From assembly GCF_947488025.1 (NCBI RefSeq), contig NZ_CANKYS010000003.1:248001-312000 (forward strand): a stretch of 64,000 nt of DNA. The letters are read 5' to 3'. The notes beneath the pieces are model-generated. The model made no database searches. It saw nothing but the letters and a program-made list of their open reading frames with translations, and was not told where the DNA came from. Every line of letters begins with the position of its first letter. The stretch's first letter is position 1. Origin of the DNA: an uncultured Nocardioides sp. (GTDB lineage Bacteria; Actinomycetota; Actinomycetes; Propionibacteriales; Nocardioidaceae). This document shows, one piece after another, positions 41,809 to 50,882 of this stretch. A program made the position numbers and the translations under genes.

Positions 41809-43107
41809 ATGCGGATCACCGTGGAGTGCAGCGGGTTCACCCGGGCTGCTGACGCCTGCCTCACGGCCAACCACGTCGCCGCCCTGCTGACCCGGTCGCT
41901 CGGCTCGCGGCTGGCCGCCACTGCGGGGATGGCGGGCGACGACGCGACGAGCACCGACTTCGCGACGGCGTACGACGCCGGGGCCACCGAGGCGCTGGCC
42001 GCCCTCACCGACCTCACCCACGCGTTCACCGGAGCAGGCCGGCTGCTCGCCGCGACGGGCGACAACCACGAGCGGGCGGAGAGCGCGGCGGCGCAGGTCC
42101 CCTACGACGGGAGCGCCGCCCTCGACGACGGCGCCTTCGCCGTCGTCGAGCCACCGTCGCCGCCGTCCACGTTGGGCGCGCAGGAGCCGTCGTTGGGCGC
42201 CATCGACCGGTGGATCCTCGACCACGTCGAGGGCTTCGTCTGGCCGGGAGCCGATGTCGACGCACTGGCCGACGCGACGTCGACGTGGCGGCACGCCGCT
42301 TCCACGACGTCCCGGCTCGCGGACCACGTCGACGTCGCCATCAGCCTGCTCGAGGCCCAACGTTCGCCCGAGGTCCCGCTCGCCGTCGACGCCCTAACGG
42401 AGCTCACCACCCTGATCGGCGACACCGCCTGGCAGCTGTCGACCCTCGCCACGGCCTGCGAGGAGTACGCCGCTGCGGTGGAGGCCGCCCGCGAGCGCAC
42501 CCGCGCCCTGCTGGCCGAGGTCGCGCAGATGATCGTCGAGGGGGCCGCCATCTCGGTGATCATCACCGGCCTCACCGGCGGGCTCGGCGGCGGCGCAGCC
42601 GCGGTCGCGGCCGCAGCGCGGGTGCGGTCCGCCGCGCCACGCTTCTACGCGCTGCTCGTGTCCTTGCGCTCCGTCGTCGCCACCTCTGCGACACGGCTCG
42701 AGCGGGCGCGCGCCGACCTCTCGGACGTCCGGACCAACCTCGAGAAGTTCGTCCGGGTCCAGGCCCGCGACGAGGCCGGGACGATCAAGCACCCGGGTGG
42801 GTGGGTGCCGAGGCGCCCGGGTAGACCGAAGCCGGAGGTCGACGACCCCAAGCTGTCGAACTACGTGGACCAGCTGTTCAAGGGCGTGAGACAGCCCAAC
42901 AGGTCTGGCGACGGCACCACCATGGATGCGATCCGTCATGAGCTGGCCTCGGGCGACCTGGTGCACGGCAAGGATCACGTGCGCAAGGGACAGGACATCC
43001 TGAGAGGGTTGGAGCGCTGGCTCCGCACTCGAGGCGATGCGAGTCCCCAAGACCGGGAGACGGCACAAGCGCTCGCCGATGAGTTGAAGGAGCTGTTGCA
43101 GCCATGA
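41809..43107 (+). CDS. WXG-type polymorphic toxin, probably secreted
   Basis: 432 residues in three parts. 1-150: WXG/PPE-like helical targeting region of actinobacterial exported toxins (SRLAATAGMAGDDATS, then DFATAYDAGATEALAAL). 150-330: second helical region with a hydrophobic Gly/Ala-rich stretch (about 245-275). 345-432: toxin-like C-terminal domain, LSNYVDQLFKGVRQPNRSG, DGTTMDAIRHELASGDLVHGK and terminal helices. (Separate motifs.) The GTTxDAxRxEL...KGQ pattern occurs at the C-termini of Rhs-type and other polymorphic toxins in my recollection; activity is not known to me. The end overlaps the following immunity-type gene by 4 bp. Base and codon use shift to lower GC from about 42,840 on. 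Confidence 0.75.
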   Translation: MRITVECSGFTRAADACLTANHVAALLTRSLGSRLAATAGMAGDDATSTDFATAYDAGATEALAALTDLTHAFTGAGRLLAATGDNHERAESAAAQVPYDGSAALDDGAFAVVEPPSPPSTLGAQEPSLGAIDRWILDHVEGFVWPGADVDALADATSTWRHAASTTSRLADHVDVAISLLEAQRSPEVPLAVDALTELTTLIGDTAWQLSTLATACEEYAAAVEAARERTRALLAEVAQMIVEGAAISVIITGLTGGLGGGAAAVAAAARVRSAAPRFYALLVSLRSVVATSATRLERARADLSDVRTNLEKFVRVQARDEAGTIKHPGGWVPRRPGRPKPEVDDPKLSNYVDQLFKGVRQPNRSGDGTTMDAIRHELASGDLVHGKDHVRKGQDILRGLERWLRTRGDASPQDRETAQALADELKELLQP

Positions 43108-43475
43108 ATGAAGAGGCCGACTTCACGAATCGACTCGTCACGGCTGCTCCCGAGCTGGGCTCGTTGCTGGACGAGCACCTCTCGGACCAAGAGGGTGAAT
43201 TGCTCGCCTACGTACTGATGTCGGACGTCGCCCGATGGCTGACCGCACAGTGCTCGTCATCGCCTCGGCGAGTGCAGGAGATCCTGTCGTGGCTCGAGAC
43301 CGAATACATCGACGGCAACTTCGACGTCCGCAACCTCATCGATGTCGGGATCGTCGAGATGCTTCCGACCATGCCGGATGGTGCGTCGATACTGGACATG
43401 CTCGGTCCCGCTCTACGGGCACGCGCGGAGGTTGCGGGACTTCTATTGGACGAGGCAGACGGGTCGACCACGTGA
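43104..43475 (+). CDS. Probable cognate immunity protein
   Basis: 123 residues, acidic and helical (ILSWLETEYIDGNFDVRNLIDVGIVEML in part), no signal peptide. The ATG overlaps the toxin stop (ATGA), the classical position of a cognate immunity gene. The pattern of a helix, then NLIDVGIVEML, then MLGPALRARAE resembles a group of immunity-like proteins I recall as DUF7674. Lower GC and less biased codons than the window average, as for the toxin tail. Confidence 0.7.
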   Translation: MNEEADFTNRLVTAAPELGSLLDEHLSDQEGELLAYVLMSDVARWLTAQCSSSPRRVQEILSWLETEYIDGNFDVRNLIDVGIVEMLPTMPDGASILDMLGPALRARAEVAGLLLDEADGSTT

Positions 43476-43545
43476 GACACCACCTCGTGGACCGCATCCG
43501 CGTTGACCCCGACGACAGCCCCGGAAGGCAGGCGGTCAGGGGCAG

Positions 43546-43842
43546 ATGAGCGTGGACGACCTCACGTACCTCTTCAGCGCCTACTTCTACGAAGCATGGG
43601 ACGAGTACGAGTACGGCTCGTGGCAAGACGCCGTCGACGACTTCGCGTGCCGGTCACCCGACCGGGTCGCGGGAGTCGTGGCGGCCCTCCGCGCAATGCT
43701 CGACGAGCCGCTCACGGACGATCAGCTGGACAGTAATCTTCGCGCGCAGGGCTGCACGTTCGTCTCGGAGAACGGCGACCGCACGTGGCTCGTCCAGGTC
43801 ATCGAACGATTGCAAGCGAGCCCGCGGGCGCACCGCCTCTGA
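43546..43842 (+). CDS. CdiI-like immunity protein (orphan, second in array)
   Basis: 98 residues. LTYLFSAYFYEAWDEYEYGSW, then AVDDFACRSPDRVAGVVAAL and an RAQGC terminal segment match the family named contact-dependent growth inhibition immunity protein (CdiI_2-like). It does not resemble the first immunity protein and has no toxin of its own here, so it may protect against a related strain's toxin or remain from a replaced toxin tip. 70 bp separate it from the first immunity gene. Confidence 0.75.
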   Translation: MSVDDLTYLFSAYFYEAWDEYEYGSWQDAVDDFACRSPDRVAGVVAALRAMLDEPLTDDQLDSNLRAQGCTFVSENGDRTWLVQVIERLQASPRAHRL

Positions 43843-44015
43843 GCGTGCGCCGGCTGACCGGATCTTGCCCCCCTTCGCGGCGACGCCGAAGAGCTCAACC
43901 CCGAACTTGATTGGCCTCAAGTCAGAATGTTGTCGCCCTGCCCGTGATCCGAGCGGTTGGCCCTTCTGCCCGCATGTCCGCCTCACGCCCGAGGTCGCTC
44001 CCGCACACTGTCCCC

Positions 44016-44747
44016 GTGCCCCGCTCGAAGACGACCATCACGCTCGCCGCGACCGCGGCGATGCTGGCTGCGATCGTGGTGTGGCACCCGGCCGAGCAGC
44101 TCGACCCGGTGCGGCGCGCAGTCGGGCTGGGGCCCGAGCGGCCGCTGCCGGCGCCCAGCGTCGTACAGCGGGGAGGGACGTTCACCTGGGCGATGACCCA
44201 GCCAGGCAGCGACGACCCGGTCGGCTGGGACCCGTGCCGGAACATCCGCTACCGGGTCAACCCTGCCGGCGGGCCTCCCGGCGGAGGTGAGCTGATCCGG
44301 CGAGCGATCGACCGGGCAAGCGCGGCGACGGGGCTGGCGTTCGACGACGAGGGCGAGACCGACGACCGGCCGTTCCCGGGCGGCGTGAAGCTCTTCGGGC
44401 GCCCGGAACCGGTCGTGATCGGTTGGGCCGACGCCGGTGAGTACGCCGACCTCGGCGGGCAGGTCGCCGGCGTGGGCGGCGCCGTGGCGGAGCGCGACAC
44501 CGGCGGACGGCTCCGGTTCGTCAGCGGGGGCGTCGTGCTCGACGTCGAGGCCTTCACCGCCACCACCGTCGCGCAGCAGCCGCGCGTGATGGAGGCGATC
44601 GTGCTGCACGAGGTCGCGCACGTCGTCGGGCTCGGGCACGTCAGCGAGCCGATGGAGCTGATGTACGCCGACAACACCGGACAGGTCGAGCTCGGGCCGG
44701 GCGACCGCGAGGGCCTCGCCCGCCTCGGCTCGCTCCCCTGCCGCTGA
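44016..44747 (+). CDS. Matrixin-like zinc metalloprotease, secreted or membrane-anchored
   Basis: 243 residues. N-terminal signal anchor (about 8-25) follows MPRSK. The catalytic zinc motif HEVAHVVGLGH is at 198-208, and a Met-turn ELMYAD follows within 10 residues, the metzincin/matrixin arrangement. A strand region before it (WDPCRNIRYRVNP) and a late cysteine could form a disulfide. The start is uncertain: an in-frame ATG at 43974 would add 14 basic residues. It has no clear promoter. The 43,843-44,015 gap upstream holds no gene I can support. Confidence 0.8.
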   Translation: MPRSKTTITLAATAAMLAAIVVWHPAEQLDPVRRAVGLGPERPLPAPSVVQRGGTFTWAMTQPGSDDPVGWDPCRNIRYRVNPAGGPPGGGELIRRAIDRASAATGLAFDDEGETDDRPFPGGVKLFGRPEPVVIGWADAGEYADLGGQVAGVGGAVAERDTGGRLRFVSGGVVLDVEAFTATTVAQQPRVMEAIVLHEVAHVVGLGHVSEPMELMYADNTGQVELGPGDREGLARLGSLPCR

Positions 44748-44806
44748 CCCAGGCAGGGAACGCGCACGTGCGGCCGATTGCGTGCACCATGAAGGCAGTT
44801 CGCACC

Positions 44807-46291
44807 TCACGGCGCCCGGTTGCCCCGCGCGTCCTCCTGCTCGACGAGCTCGGCGAGGTCCTTGAGCCGGTCGAGCCCGCGCACCGCGCGCGACATCCGG
44901 TGGTTGCCCTCGAAGGTCTCGCGGTGCCGGTCGAGGAACCACCAGTAGCCCGCGCTGAACGGGCACGCGTCCTCCCCCACCCGCACCTTGGGGTCGAAGC
45001 GGCACGACCCGCAGTGGTCGCTCATCGTGTTGATGTAGGCGCCGCCCGACGTGTAGGGCTTCGTCATCATCTGCCCGCCGTCGGCGTGCTGCGACATCCC
45101 GACGATGTTGGGCACCATCACCCAGTCGTAGCCGTCGACGAAGGCCCGGTGGAACCAGTCCGTGACCTGGGTCGGCGCCCAGCCGCGCTGCAGGGCGTAC
45201 GACCCGAGCAGCATCAGCCGCGGGATGTGGTGCACCCAGCCGTGCTCCGCGACCTGGTCGAGGGTGTGGGACAGGCAGCGCGCGTCGGTCGCGCTGCCGT
45301 CGAGCTCGGCGAACCACTGCGGGATGCGCTCGGTGGCCCGCAGCCCGTTGGAGCGGCGGTAGCCGTCGCCCATGTGCCAGTAGACGTGCCACACGTAGTC
45401 GCGCCACCCGATGACCTGCCGGACGAAGCCCTCGACGCTCGCGATCGGCGCCCCGCCGCTCCGGTACGCCTCCTCCGCCCGCTCGACGACCTCGAGCGGG
45501 TCGAGGAGCCCGAGGTTCATCGGCGCGCTGATCAGGCTGTGCGCCATCCACGGGTCGCCCTCGAGGATCGCGTCCTCGTGCGCGCCGAACTCCGGCAGTC
45601 GGTGCTCGACGAAGTGGTCCAGCGCCGCCAGCGCCTGGCGTCGCGTCGCGGGGAAGATCCGCGGCGCGTCGCGCCCGATGTACGACACGTCGCCATCCCG
45701 CTCCCAGCGGTCGAGGTCCTCACGCACCTGCGCATCGATGTCGTCCTCGACCGGCCACCACGGCTCCGCGACGCCCAGCGTCGACGCGCCCTTCGGCGGG
45801 GGCTGGCGGTTGTCGTGGTCGAAGTTCCACTGCCCGCCGGCCGGCTCGCCACCGTCGAGCAGCACGCCGTGCGCCTGCCGCGCGCGGCGGTAGAAGTCCT
45901 CCATCAGCAGCCGCTTGCCGCGGCGACCCTCGGCCCAGCGCTCGAAGTCCTCGCGCGGGGTCGCGAAGCCGCGCGGCGGCAGCACGGTGCAGCCGAGCCG
46001 CTCGACCAGCCCGAGGGCGGCGTACGACGTCGGGTGCACGACCTCGACGTCGCCCGCCTCGGAGGCGTGCTGGCGCACCACCTCGGCGTACGTCTCCGCC
46101 TGCACGTAGGTCAGCCGGTCCCCGAGCTCGGCGGCGCGGTGCCGCATCGCGCTCAGCACCAGGTGCGCCTTGGCGCGGTGGAACCGCCGGCGCCGGAAGA
46201 CGCCGGTCGACTCGACCATCAGCAGCGGACCGCGGTGGTCGTCGACGAAGTGGGGTCCGAGCTGGTCGCCGAAGAGCCACCGGGTCGTCAT
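44807..46291 (-). CDS. Fe-S cluster photolyase/cryptochrome-like protein (FeS-BCP, PhrB type)
   Basis: 494 residues of the deoxyribodipyrimidine photolyase-related family. MTTRWLFGDQLGPHF opens the antenna domain. The FAD domain includes GFVRQVIGWRDYVWHVYWHMG and MLLGSYALQRGW. Cysteines for a [4Fe-4S] cluster are in ARCLSHT, DHCGSC and DACPF, as in Agrobacterium PhrB. Predicted to repair (6-4) photoproducts with light. The ATG is 6 nt after TAGGGT. Confidence 0.92.
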   Translation of the reverse strand: MTTRWLFGDQLGPHFVDDHRGPLLMVESTGVFRRRRFHRAKAHLVLSAMRHRAAELGDRLTYVQAETYAEVVRQHASEAGDVEVVHPTSYAALGLVERLGCTVLPPRGFATPREDFERWAEGRRGKRLLMEDFYRRARQAHGVLLDGGEPAGGQWNFDHDNRQPPPKGASTLGVAEPWWPVEDDIDAQVREDLDRWERDGDVSYIGRDAPRIFPATRRQALAALDHFVEHRLPEFGAHEDAILEGDPWMAHSLISAPMNLGLLDPLEVVERAEEAYRSGGAPIASVEGFVRQVIGWRDYVWHVYWHMGDGYRRSNGLRATERIPQWFAELDGSATDARCLSHTLDQVAEHGWVHHIPRLMLLGSYALQRGWAPTQVTDWFHRAFVDGYDWVMVPNIVGMSQHADGGQMMTKPYTSGGAYINTMSDHCGSCRFDPKVRVGEDACPFSAGYWWFLDRHRETFEGNHRMSRAVRGLDRLKDLAELVEQEDARGNRAP

Positions 46292-46297
46292 GCGACC

Positions 46298-46303
46298 ACC
46301 CTA
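46298..46303 (-). promoter_or_regulatory. -10 box for the photolyase gene
   Basis: Minus-strand TAGGGT ends 6 nt before the ATG at 46291; leaderless pattern. Confidence 0.55.
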
Positions 46304-46331
46304 GGGAGCCGCCCACGCGGGCGGCAGCGCC

Positions 46332-46553
46332 TCAGAGGTGGTGCAGCTTGGGGTAGGGGTGCGCGATCCGCACGGACTTCGACCCGAAGTCGGCGGTCAC
46401 CGCCTGGGTGTCGACGTGGGTGACCTGCCCGAGGCCGTAGAGGTCGTGGGTCACGCGGTCACCGACCTCGAACACCTCGACCACCGGCTCCACGGCGGGC
46501 TTGAACGGACTGCTGGCGAGGTGCTTCGGCCGTCGGCCGCTCGGAGTGGTCAT
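46332..46553 (-). CDS. Small Tudor-like protein (UvrD/PcrA C-terminal-like motif)
   Basis: 73 residues. VFEVGDRVTHDLYGLGQVTHVDTQAVTADFG resembles the small barrel at the C-terminus of UvrD/PcrA helicases (GDRV-H--FG-G-V----VDFG). (Motif shown in part.) Such free-standing domains are found in actinobacteria without known role; RNA polymerase binding is shown for PcrA's version. The ATG is chosen at 46553; further upstream sequence in frame looks non-coding. Confidence 0.7.
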   Translation of the reverse strand: MTTPSGRRPKHLASSPFKPAVEPVVEVFEVGDRVTHDLYGLGQVTHVDTQAVTADFGSKSVRIAHPYPKLHHL

Positions 46554-46637
46554 CACCCCTGAGTATGTGCCCCCGGAGCCGTCCGTGGGGCATCCGGGGC
46601 GGAATTGTGACCTGACAGGCACCAATCACCGGGTCCG

Positions 46638-47147
46638 TCAGGACGTCTGTGCCCCGAGAAGACCCTTCACGTAGGCGGCCTGGCCCAGGTGCTGCAGGCA
46701 GTCGCCCTGGATGCTTACCAGCCGCATGCCGGCGGTGACCGGCGGGTCCCACCGCTGGTCGACCTCCCGCTCGAGCTCTGCCTCGTCGACGGTCTGCAGG
46801 TAGCGCGCGGTCGCGAGCGTCACTTCGTGGTGGTACTCGCCCAGCAGCGCCGGGTCCTCGATCCGCAGGGCGTCGACCTGCTCGCTGGTGTGCCCGTAGC
46901 CGATGTCGTCGGTGCCGTTCGGCAGGCCGAAGCGGTCCTGGAACCGTTCCCAGACCTGCGGCTGCCCGGCGAGGTCGGCGACGTGGTCGTCCTGCACCCG
47001 CGCGAGGTGCCACAGCAGCCACCCGATCGGGTTGCCGGTGCCGCCCGGGCGGTCGTGGAGGGTCGCCTCGTCGAGGTCCTCCACCATGCCGGCGTACAGC
47101 TCGGTGATGCGGCCGAAGCCTTCGGTCAGGAGTCCGCGCACGTCCAT
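46638..47147 (-). CDS. DinB-fold DUF664 protein (mycothiol-dependent transferase type)
   Basis: 169 residues, four-helix DinB bundle. NPIGWLLWHLARVQDDHVADL (His ligand 1) and SIQGDCLQHLGQAAYVKGLL (His ligand, about 150) are the usual metal-site helices, with DIGYGHTSEQV between. DUF664 members are often mycothiol S-transferases, consistent with an actinobacterial host. The ATG begins 4 nt after the preceding small gene. Confidence 0.88.
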   Translation of the reverse strand: MDVRGLLTEGFGRITELYAGMVEDLDEATLHDRPGGTGNPIGWLLWHLARVQDDHVADLAGQPQVWERFQDRFGLPNGTDDIGYGHTSEQVDALRIEDPALLGEYHHEVTLATARYLQTVDEAELEREVDQRWDPPVTAGMRLVSIQGDCLQHLGQAAYVKGLLGAQTS

Positions 47148-47151
47148 GGCG

Positions 47152-47391
47152 TCACTCCACCGGTGCCGCGGACCTGACCTGCGGCGCCGACGACTTCTCG
47201 TCCTTCATGCCGTCGATCTCCGCCAGGATGCGGGTGCGCTCGTCGTCGCTCACCGATACCTGCGCCTTCGCCAGGCCCTTGTCGAGCTGGTCGGCGATGG
47301 TGCTGTCCTCGGCGCTGTACTGCCAGGAGGAGACCTCGTCGACCACTCGCTGTGCGGCCTCGATCGCTGCCTGCTTCACCTCGTCAGTCAT
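47152..47391 (-). CDS. Small hypothetical protein upstream of DUF664
   Basis: 79 residues, acidic, predicted helical (VVDEVSSWQYSAEDSTIADQLDKGL), with no recognised family. (Motif shown in part.) The ATG is 7 nt after TACCGT, so it has its own leaderless promoter and probably drives the DUF664 gene 4 nt downstream. Confidence 0.65.
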   Translation of the reverse strand: MTDEVKQAAIEAAQRVVDEVSSWQYSAEDSTIADQLDKGLAKAQVSVSDDERTRILAEIDGMKDEKSSAPQVRSAAPVE

Positions 47392-47398
47392 GCAACCC

Positions 47399-47404
47399 AC
47401 GGTA
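47399..47404 (-). promoter_or_regulatory. -10 box for the small gene and DUF664
   Basis: Minus-strand TACCGT ends 7 nt before the ATG at 47391. Confidence 0.45.
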
Positions 47405-47457
47405 GTGAGCCGGTCCTCGGGGACAACCGTCCAACGGGGTGTGCTGCCGCCGCCGAC

Positions 47458-48621
47458 CTACATCGCCCGCGCCAGGCTGCGCCGCAATGACCAGCTGCCG
47501 AGCGCGACGAGCAGCGCGGCCATCGCAGCGAGCACGCCGAGCTCGGGCAGCACCTCGACGAGACCGGCGCCGCGGCGCTGCACGTCGGCCAGTGCCTCGT
47601 AGGCCCAGGCGTGCGGGGTGAAGCGCGAGATCGTGCGCATCGTGTCGGGGAAGAGCTCCAGCGGGAACATCGACCCGCCGAGCGCGGCGAGGACCAGGCC
47701 GAAGCCGATCCCCGCGCCGGCGGCCGCGCCCTCGTTCTCGAGGAGGGTGCCGAGCAGGATCGCGGCGCCCGCCGCGACAAGGCTGAACAGCAGCAGCACG
47801 AGCAGCGCGAGCGGCAGGCTGCCCCACTCGACGCCGAAGAGGACGCTGGTCGCGACCATCAGGTAGCCGCCCTGGAAGAGCGCGATCGCCCACCGGCCGA
47901 GGACCTGGCCGGCGACCAGCTCCTCCGCGGTCACCGGACCGGCCAGCATCCGGGACACCACGCCGAGCCGCCGTGCCTGGATGAGGGTCGCCGCGCCGCC
48001 GAGGCAGGCGAGGAAGGTGAACAGCAGCAGCTGCCCCGAGGCGCCGAACTCGAACTGCCCCATCCCCTCGAACTCCTGGCTGAGCCGGTCGACGCTCGTC
48101 ACCTCCAGCCGGGGCGCGCTCACCTCGCCCTCGGCCGCGGCCAGGGCCGCCTCGGCGCGGTCGGACGGCACGCCGTTGGCCTCCAGAGCCAGGATCCGGC
48201 TGCGCGCGGACCGCAGCGCGTCGACGCCCACGCCGACCTGCTGCTCGACGACCTGGGCGTTGCCCGAGGAGCCGCGCACCACCTCGAGCGTCACCGCCTC
48301 GCCCGCGTCGTACGCCGTCGCTGCCGCACCGTCGACGCGCACCGCGACGTCGAGCCGGCCGCGCGCGAGCAGCGCCAGGGCGTCGTCCCACGACGGGTCG
48401 CTGACCACGACGTCGCCGTCCTCGAGCCGCTCGACCAGGCCGGTCTGCAGGGCGGACCCGGCACCGCTCACGGCGACCCGGCCCGAGCTGGCGCCCTCGC
48501 CGAACTGCAGGCCGATCATCAGCACCAGCATCAGCGGGAAGACAAAGACGAAGAAGAGGTTGGAGCGGTCGCGCAGGAAGAGCCGCAGCTCGGCACCGGC
48601 GATGGTGAGCGCGTTCCTCAC
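47458..48621 (-). CDS. ABC-2 type exporter permease (second)
   Basis: 387 residues: TM1 (about 20-40), an extracytoplasmic region of about 150 residues with coiled-coil-like helices, then five helices (about 210-380). The ABC-2 pattern includes GAAILLGTLLENEGAA and LFPDTMRTISRFTPHAWAYEAL. The GTG overlaps the stop of the other permease (GTGA). A heterodimeric permease of the ATPase encoded upstream. Confidence 0.88.
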   Translation of the reverse strand: MRNALTIAGAELRLFLRDRSNLFFVFVFPLMLVLMIGLQFGEGASSGRVAVSGAGSALQTGLVERLEDGDVVVSDPSWDDALALLARGRLDVAVRVDGAAATAYDAGEAVTLEVVRGSSGNAQVVEQQVGVGVDALRSARSRILALEANGVPSDRAEAALAAAEGEVSAPRLEVTSVDRLSQEFEGMGQFEFGASGQLLLFTFLACLGGAATLIQARRLGVVSRMLAGPVTAEELVAGQVLGRWAIALFQGGYLMVATSVLFGVEWGSLPLALLVLLLFSLVAAGAAILLGTLLENEGAAAGAGIGFGLVLAALGGSMFPLELFPDTMRTISRFTPHAWAYEALADVQRRGAGLVEVLPELGVLAAMAALLVALGSWSLRRSLARAM

Positions 48622-49793
48622 GACAGCACCCCCCGGTCGGGGACCAGCCGCGAGGCGAGGAGCATCACGACGGCGAAGCCGAGCATGATCGCGACGGGGA
48701 TGCCGATGTCCGCGAGGCCGCCGCCGCCCGAGGTGGTGCCGAGCCCGCGCAGCAGCGCGGCGACCGGGTTGAGGTCGAGCACGCCCGACAGGGCGCCGGC
48801 CGCGCTGACCGGGAAGAACGCACCGCCGCCGATGCCCAGCACCAGCGCCACGATCGACGTGACGATGCCGGCCTGCTCGCTGGTGCTGGCGACGCGCACG
48901 ACCAGGAACATCACCGACGTACCGGCGGCCGCCGCGCACAGCACGAGGAGCGCCACGGCCGGCACGGAGCCGAAGTCGGCGTCGAAGAGGTAGCCGCCGA
49001 CCGCGAGCAGCACCCCGGTCGCGACGGCGCCGAGGACGAAGCTCACCAGCGCCTTGGCGGCCACGATCACCCAGCCGGGGATCGGCATCGAACGCAGTCG
49101 CGCGAGCGTGCCGGACTCGCGGTCGACGAGCAGCCCGGTGACGCCGAAGCTGACGGTGAACAGCAGGAACAGTCCCGCCTGCCCCGCGACCAGCGCCGCG
49201 CCTGCGCTGAGCTGCTCGTCGGAGGCCTGCCCGCTCTCGACGTCGTACGCCGGCCCGCCGGACGTGGCCTGCTCGACGAGCGGCCCGACGTCGGCCGGCG
49301 CCACTCCCTCCGCCAGCGCGGCCCGGGCGGTGACCGTGCCGGACGCGACCTGGTCCAGGACGCCGTCAACCACCGACAGCACGATCTCGGCGCCGAGGCC
49401 CGCCTCGTCGCCGCGGACGGCCTCGACAGTGACCGGCTCGCCCGCGCGCGCCGCCTCGCCGAAGCCGACCGGCACGACCAGCGCGAGGGGCGTGTCGCCG
49501 TCCTCGACCTGCCGACGAGCACCTGCCTCGTCGGTCTCGACGACCGTGACGTCGAGCTCGTCGGCGTCGTCGAGCGACCGGACGACGCCGGTGAGCATCG
49601 GCGCCAGGTCGTCGTCCGCGGGCGCGCTGATCGCGACCGTTACGGGGTCGATCTCGAGGTCGTCGGCGGCGCCGAAGACGAGGTTGAAGACGGTCATCAG
49701 CGCCAACGGGACGAGCAGCGCGAAGATGAGCACCGACTTGTCGCGCATCCGCTGCAGCAGGTCGGAGCCGGTGAGGGCGAGGAGCTGACGCAT
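48618..49793 (-). CDS. ABC-2 type exporter permease (first)
   Basis: 391 residues with the same plan as its neighbour: TM1 (about 22-42), a large outside domain (about 45-205), then five helices. The motif MPIPGWVIVAAKALVSFVLGAV starts the second TM group. (Motif shown in part.) The large outside domain is typical of YhhJ/YbhR-type drug or lipid exporters rather than DrrB. Confidence 0.88.
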   Translation of the reverse strand: MRQLLALTGSDLLQRMRDKSVLIFALLVPLALMTVFNLVFGAADDLEIDPVTVAISAPADDDLAPMLTGVVRSLDDADELDVTVVETDEAGARRQVEDGDTPLALVVPVGFGEAARAGEPVTVEAVRGDEAGLGAEIVLSVVDGVLDQVASGTVTARAALAEGVAPADVGPLVEQATSGGPAYDVESGQASDEQLSAGAALVAGQAGLFLLFTVSFGVTGLLVDRESGTLARLRSMPIPGWVIVAAKALVSFVLGAVATGVLLAVGGYLFDADFGSVPAVALLVLCAAAAGTSVMFLVVRVASTSEQAGIVTSIVALVLGIGGGAFFPVSAAGALSGVLDLNPVAALLRGLGTTSGGGGLADIGIPVAIMLGFAVVMLLASRLVPDRGVLS

Positions 49794-49800
49794 CGGGGCC

Positions 49801-50742
49801 CTAGTCCCTCAGGCCCTTGCCGGTCAGGTGCAGGAAGACCGACTCGAGGTCGGGTCGCGTGATCTCCACGTCGGCGAGGGTGACCCCGCAGTCCGCCGCC
49901 GTCCCGACGACCTGCGCCACCAGTGCGGGCGCGTCCTTGACGGTCAGGGTCGCGGACCGGCGTTCGGCATCGACCCGCTCCACACCGGGGATGAGGCGCA
50001 GCTCCTCGGCCGCTGCGGCCAGGTCACCGCTGCCGCCGAGCCGGATGGTGTCGACGCCGCCGGTCAACCGGATCAGGTCGTCACGGGTGCCCTCGGCCTG
50101 CAGGCGGCCGGAGTCGATGATGCCGATGCGGTCACAGAGCCGCTCGGCCTCCTCCATGTAGTGCGTCGTGTAGAGCACCGCCATCCCCTCGCCCGACAGC
50201 GCCTCGACGGACTCCAGGATCGCGTTGCGCGACTGCGGGTCGACCCCGACGGTCGGCTCGTCGAGGATCAGCAGGGTGGGGCGGTTGAGCAGGCCGATGC
50301 CGATGTTGAGCCGGCGCTTCATCCCGCCGCTGTACTCCTTGCTGCGGTCCTTCGCGCGGTCCGCGAGCCCGATCAGGGCCAGGACCTCGTCGACCCGGAC
50401 CTTCAGCTCCGAGCCGCGCAGCCCCTGCAGCCTGCCGAACAGGGTGAGGTTCTCGCGCCCCGTCAGGTCGGGGTAGATCGCGAGCTCCTGCGGCACCAGG
50501 CCAAGGTGGCGCTTCGGCTCGATCGCCCGCGGCGTCATCGGCTCGCCCGCGACCGTCACCGTCCCCGCATCGGCCGCGATGAGCCCCGCGACCATCGAGA
50601 TCGTCGTCGTCTTGCCCGCCCCGTTGGGTCCGAGCAGTCCGTACGTCTCTCCCGGCGCGATGCGGAACGACACCTCGTCCACCGCGGTCAGGTCCCCGAA
50701 CCGGCGGACCAGCGAGTCCACCACCAGCACGTCGTGCGTCAT
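49801..50742 (-). CDS. ABC exporter ATP-binding protein (DrrA-like)
   Basis: 313 residues. Walker A GPNGAGKTT (38-46), signature YSGGMKRRL, Walker B LLILDEPTVGVDP and the switch His in YTTHYMEEAERL are all intact. A C-terminal extension (about 230-313) is typical of DrrA-type exporters. ATG 50742 is chosen because GGAGG lies 8 nt upstream; an ATG two codons earlier overlaps that site. It is the first gene of a three-gene exporter operon; TAGCGT about 30 bp upstream is a likely -10. Substrate unknown. Confidence 0.92.
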   Translation of the reverse strand: MTHDVLVVDSLVRRFGDLTAVDEVSFRIAPGETYGLLGPNGAGKTTTISMVAGLIAADAGTVTVAGEPMTPRAIEPKRHLGLVPQELAIYPDLTGRENLTLFGRLQGLRGSELKVRVDEVLALIGLADRAKDRSKEYSGGMKRRLNIGIGLLNRPTLLILDEPTVGVDPQSRNAILESVEALSGEGMAVLYTTHYMEEAERLCDRIGIIDSGRLQAEGTRDDLIRLTGGVDTIRLGGSGDLAAAAEELRLIPGVERVDAERRSATLTVKDAPALVAQVVGTAADCGVTLADVEITRPDLESVFLHLTGKGLRD

Positions 50743-50870
50743 CTGCATCCCCTCCGGGTCTCACGCTAGGGAGCAAGCGCCCGGGTGGTGAGGGACAAAC
50801 GTCATGGATGCCGTGGTCCGTGTGTCACCTCGTCGCCGCCCAGGTCCAGAACGTCCCAGGGCCGGGAGCC

Positions 50871-50876
50871 TACGCT
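50871..50876 (+). promoter_or_regulatory. -10 box for the SDR gene at 50883
   Basis: TACGCT ends 6 nt before the ATG; leaderless pattern. Confidence 0.5.
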
Positions 50877-50882
50877 CGCCCC

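Noticed and set aside
43843..44015. Remnant of another immunity gene or toxin tip
   Set aside because: No frame gives a recognisable segment; base use is mixed, so nothing can be supported.
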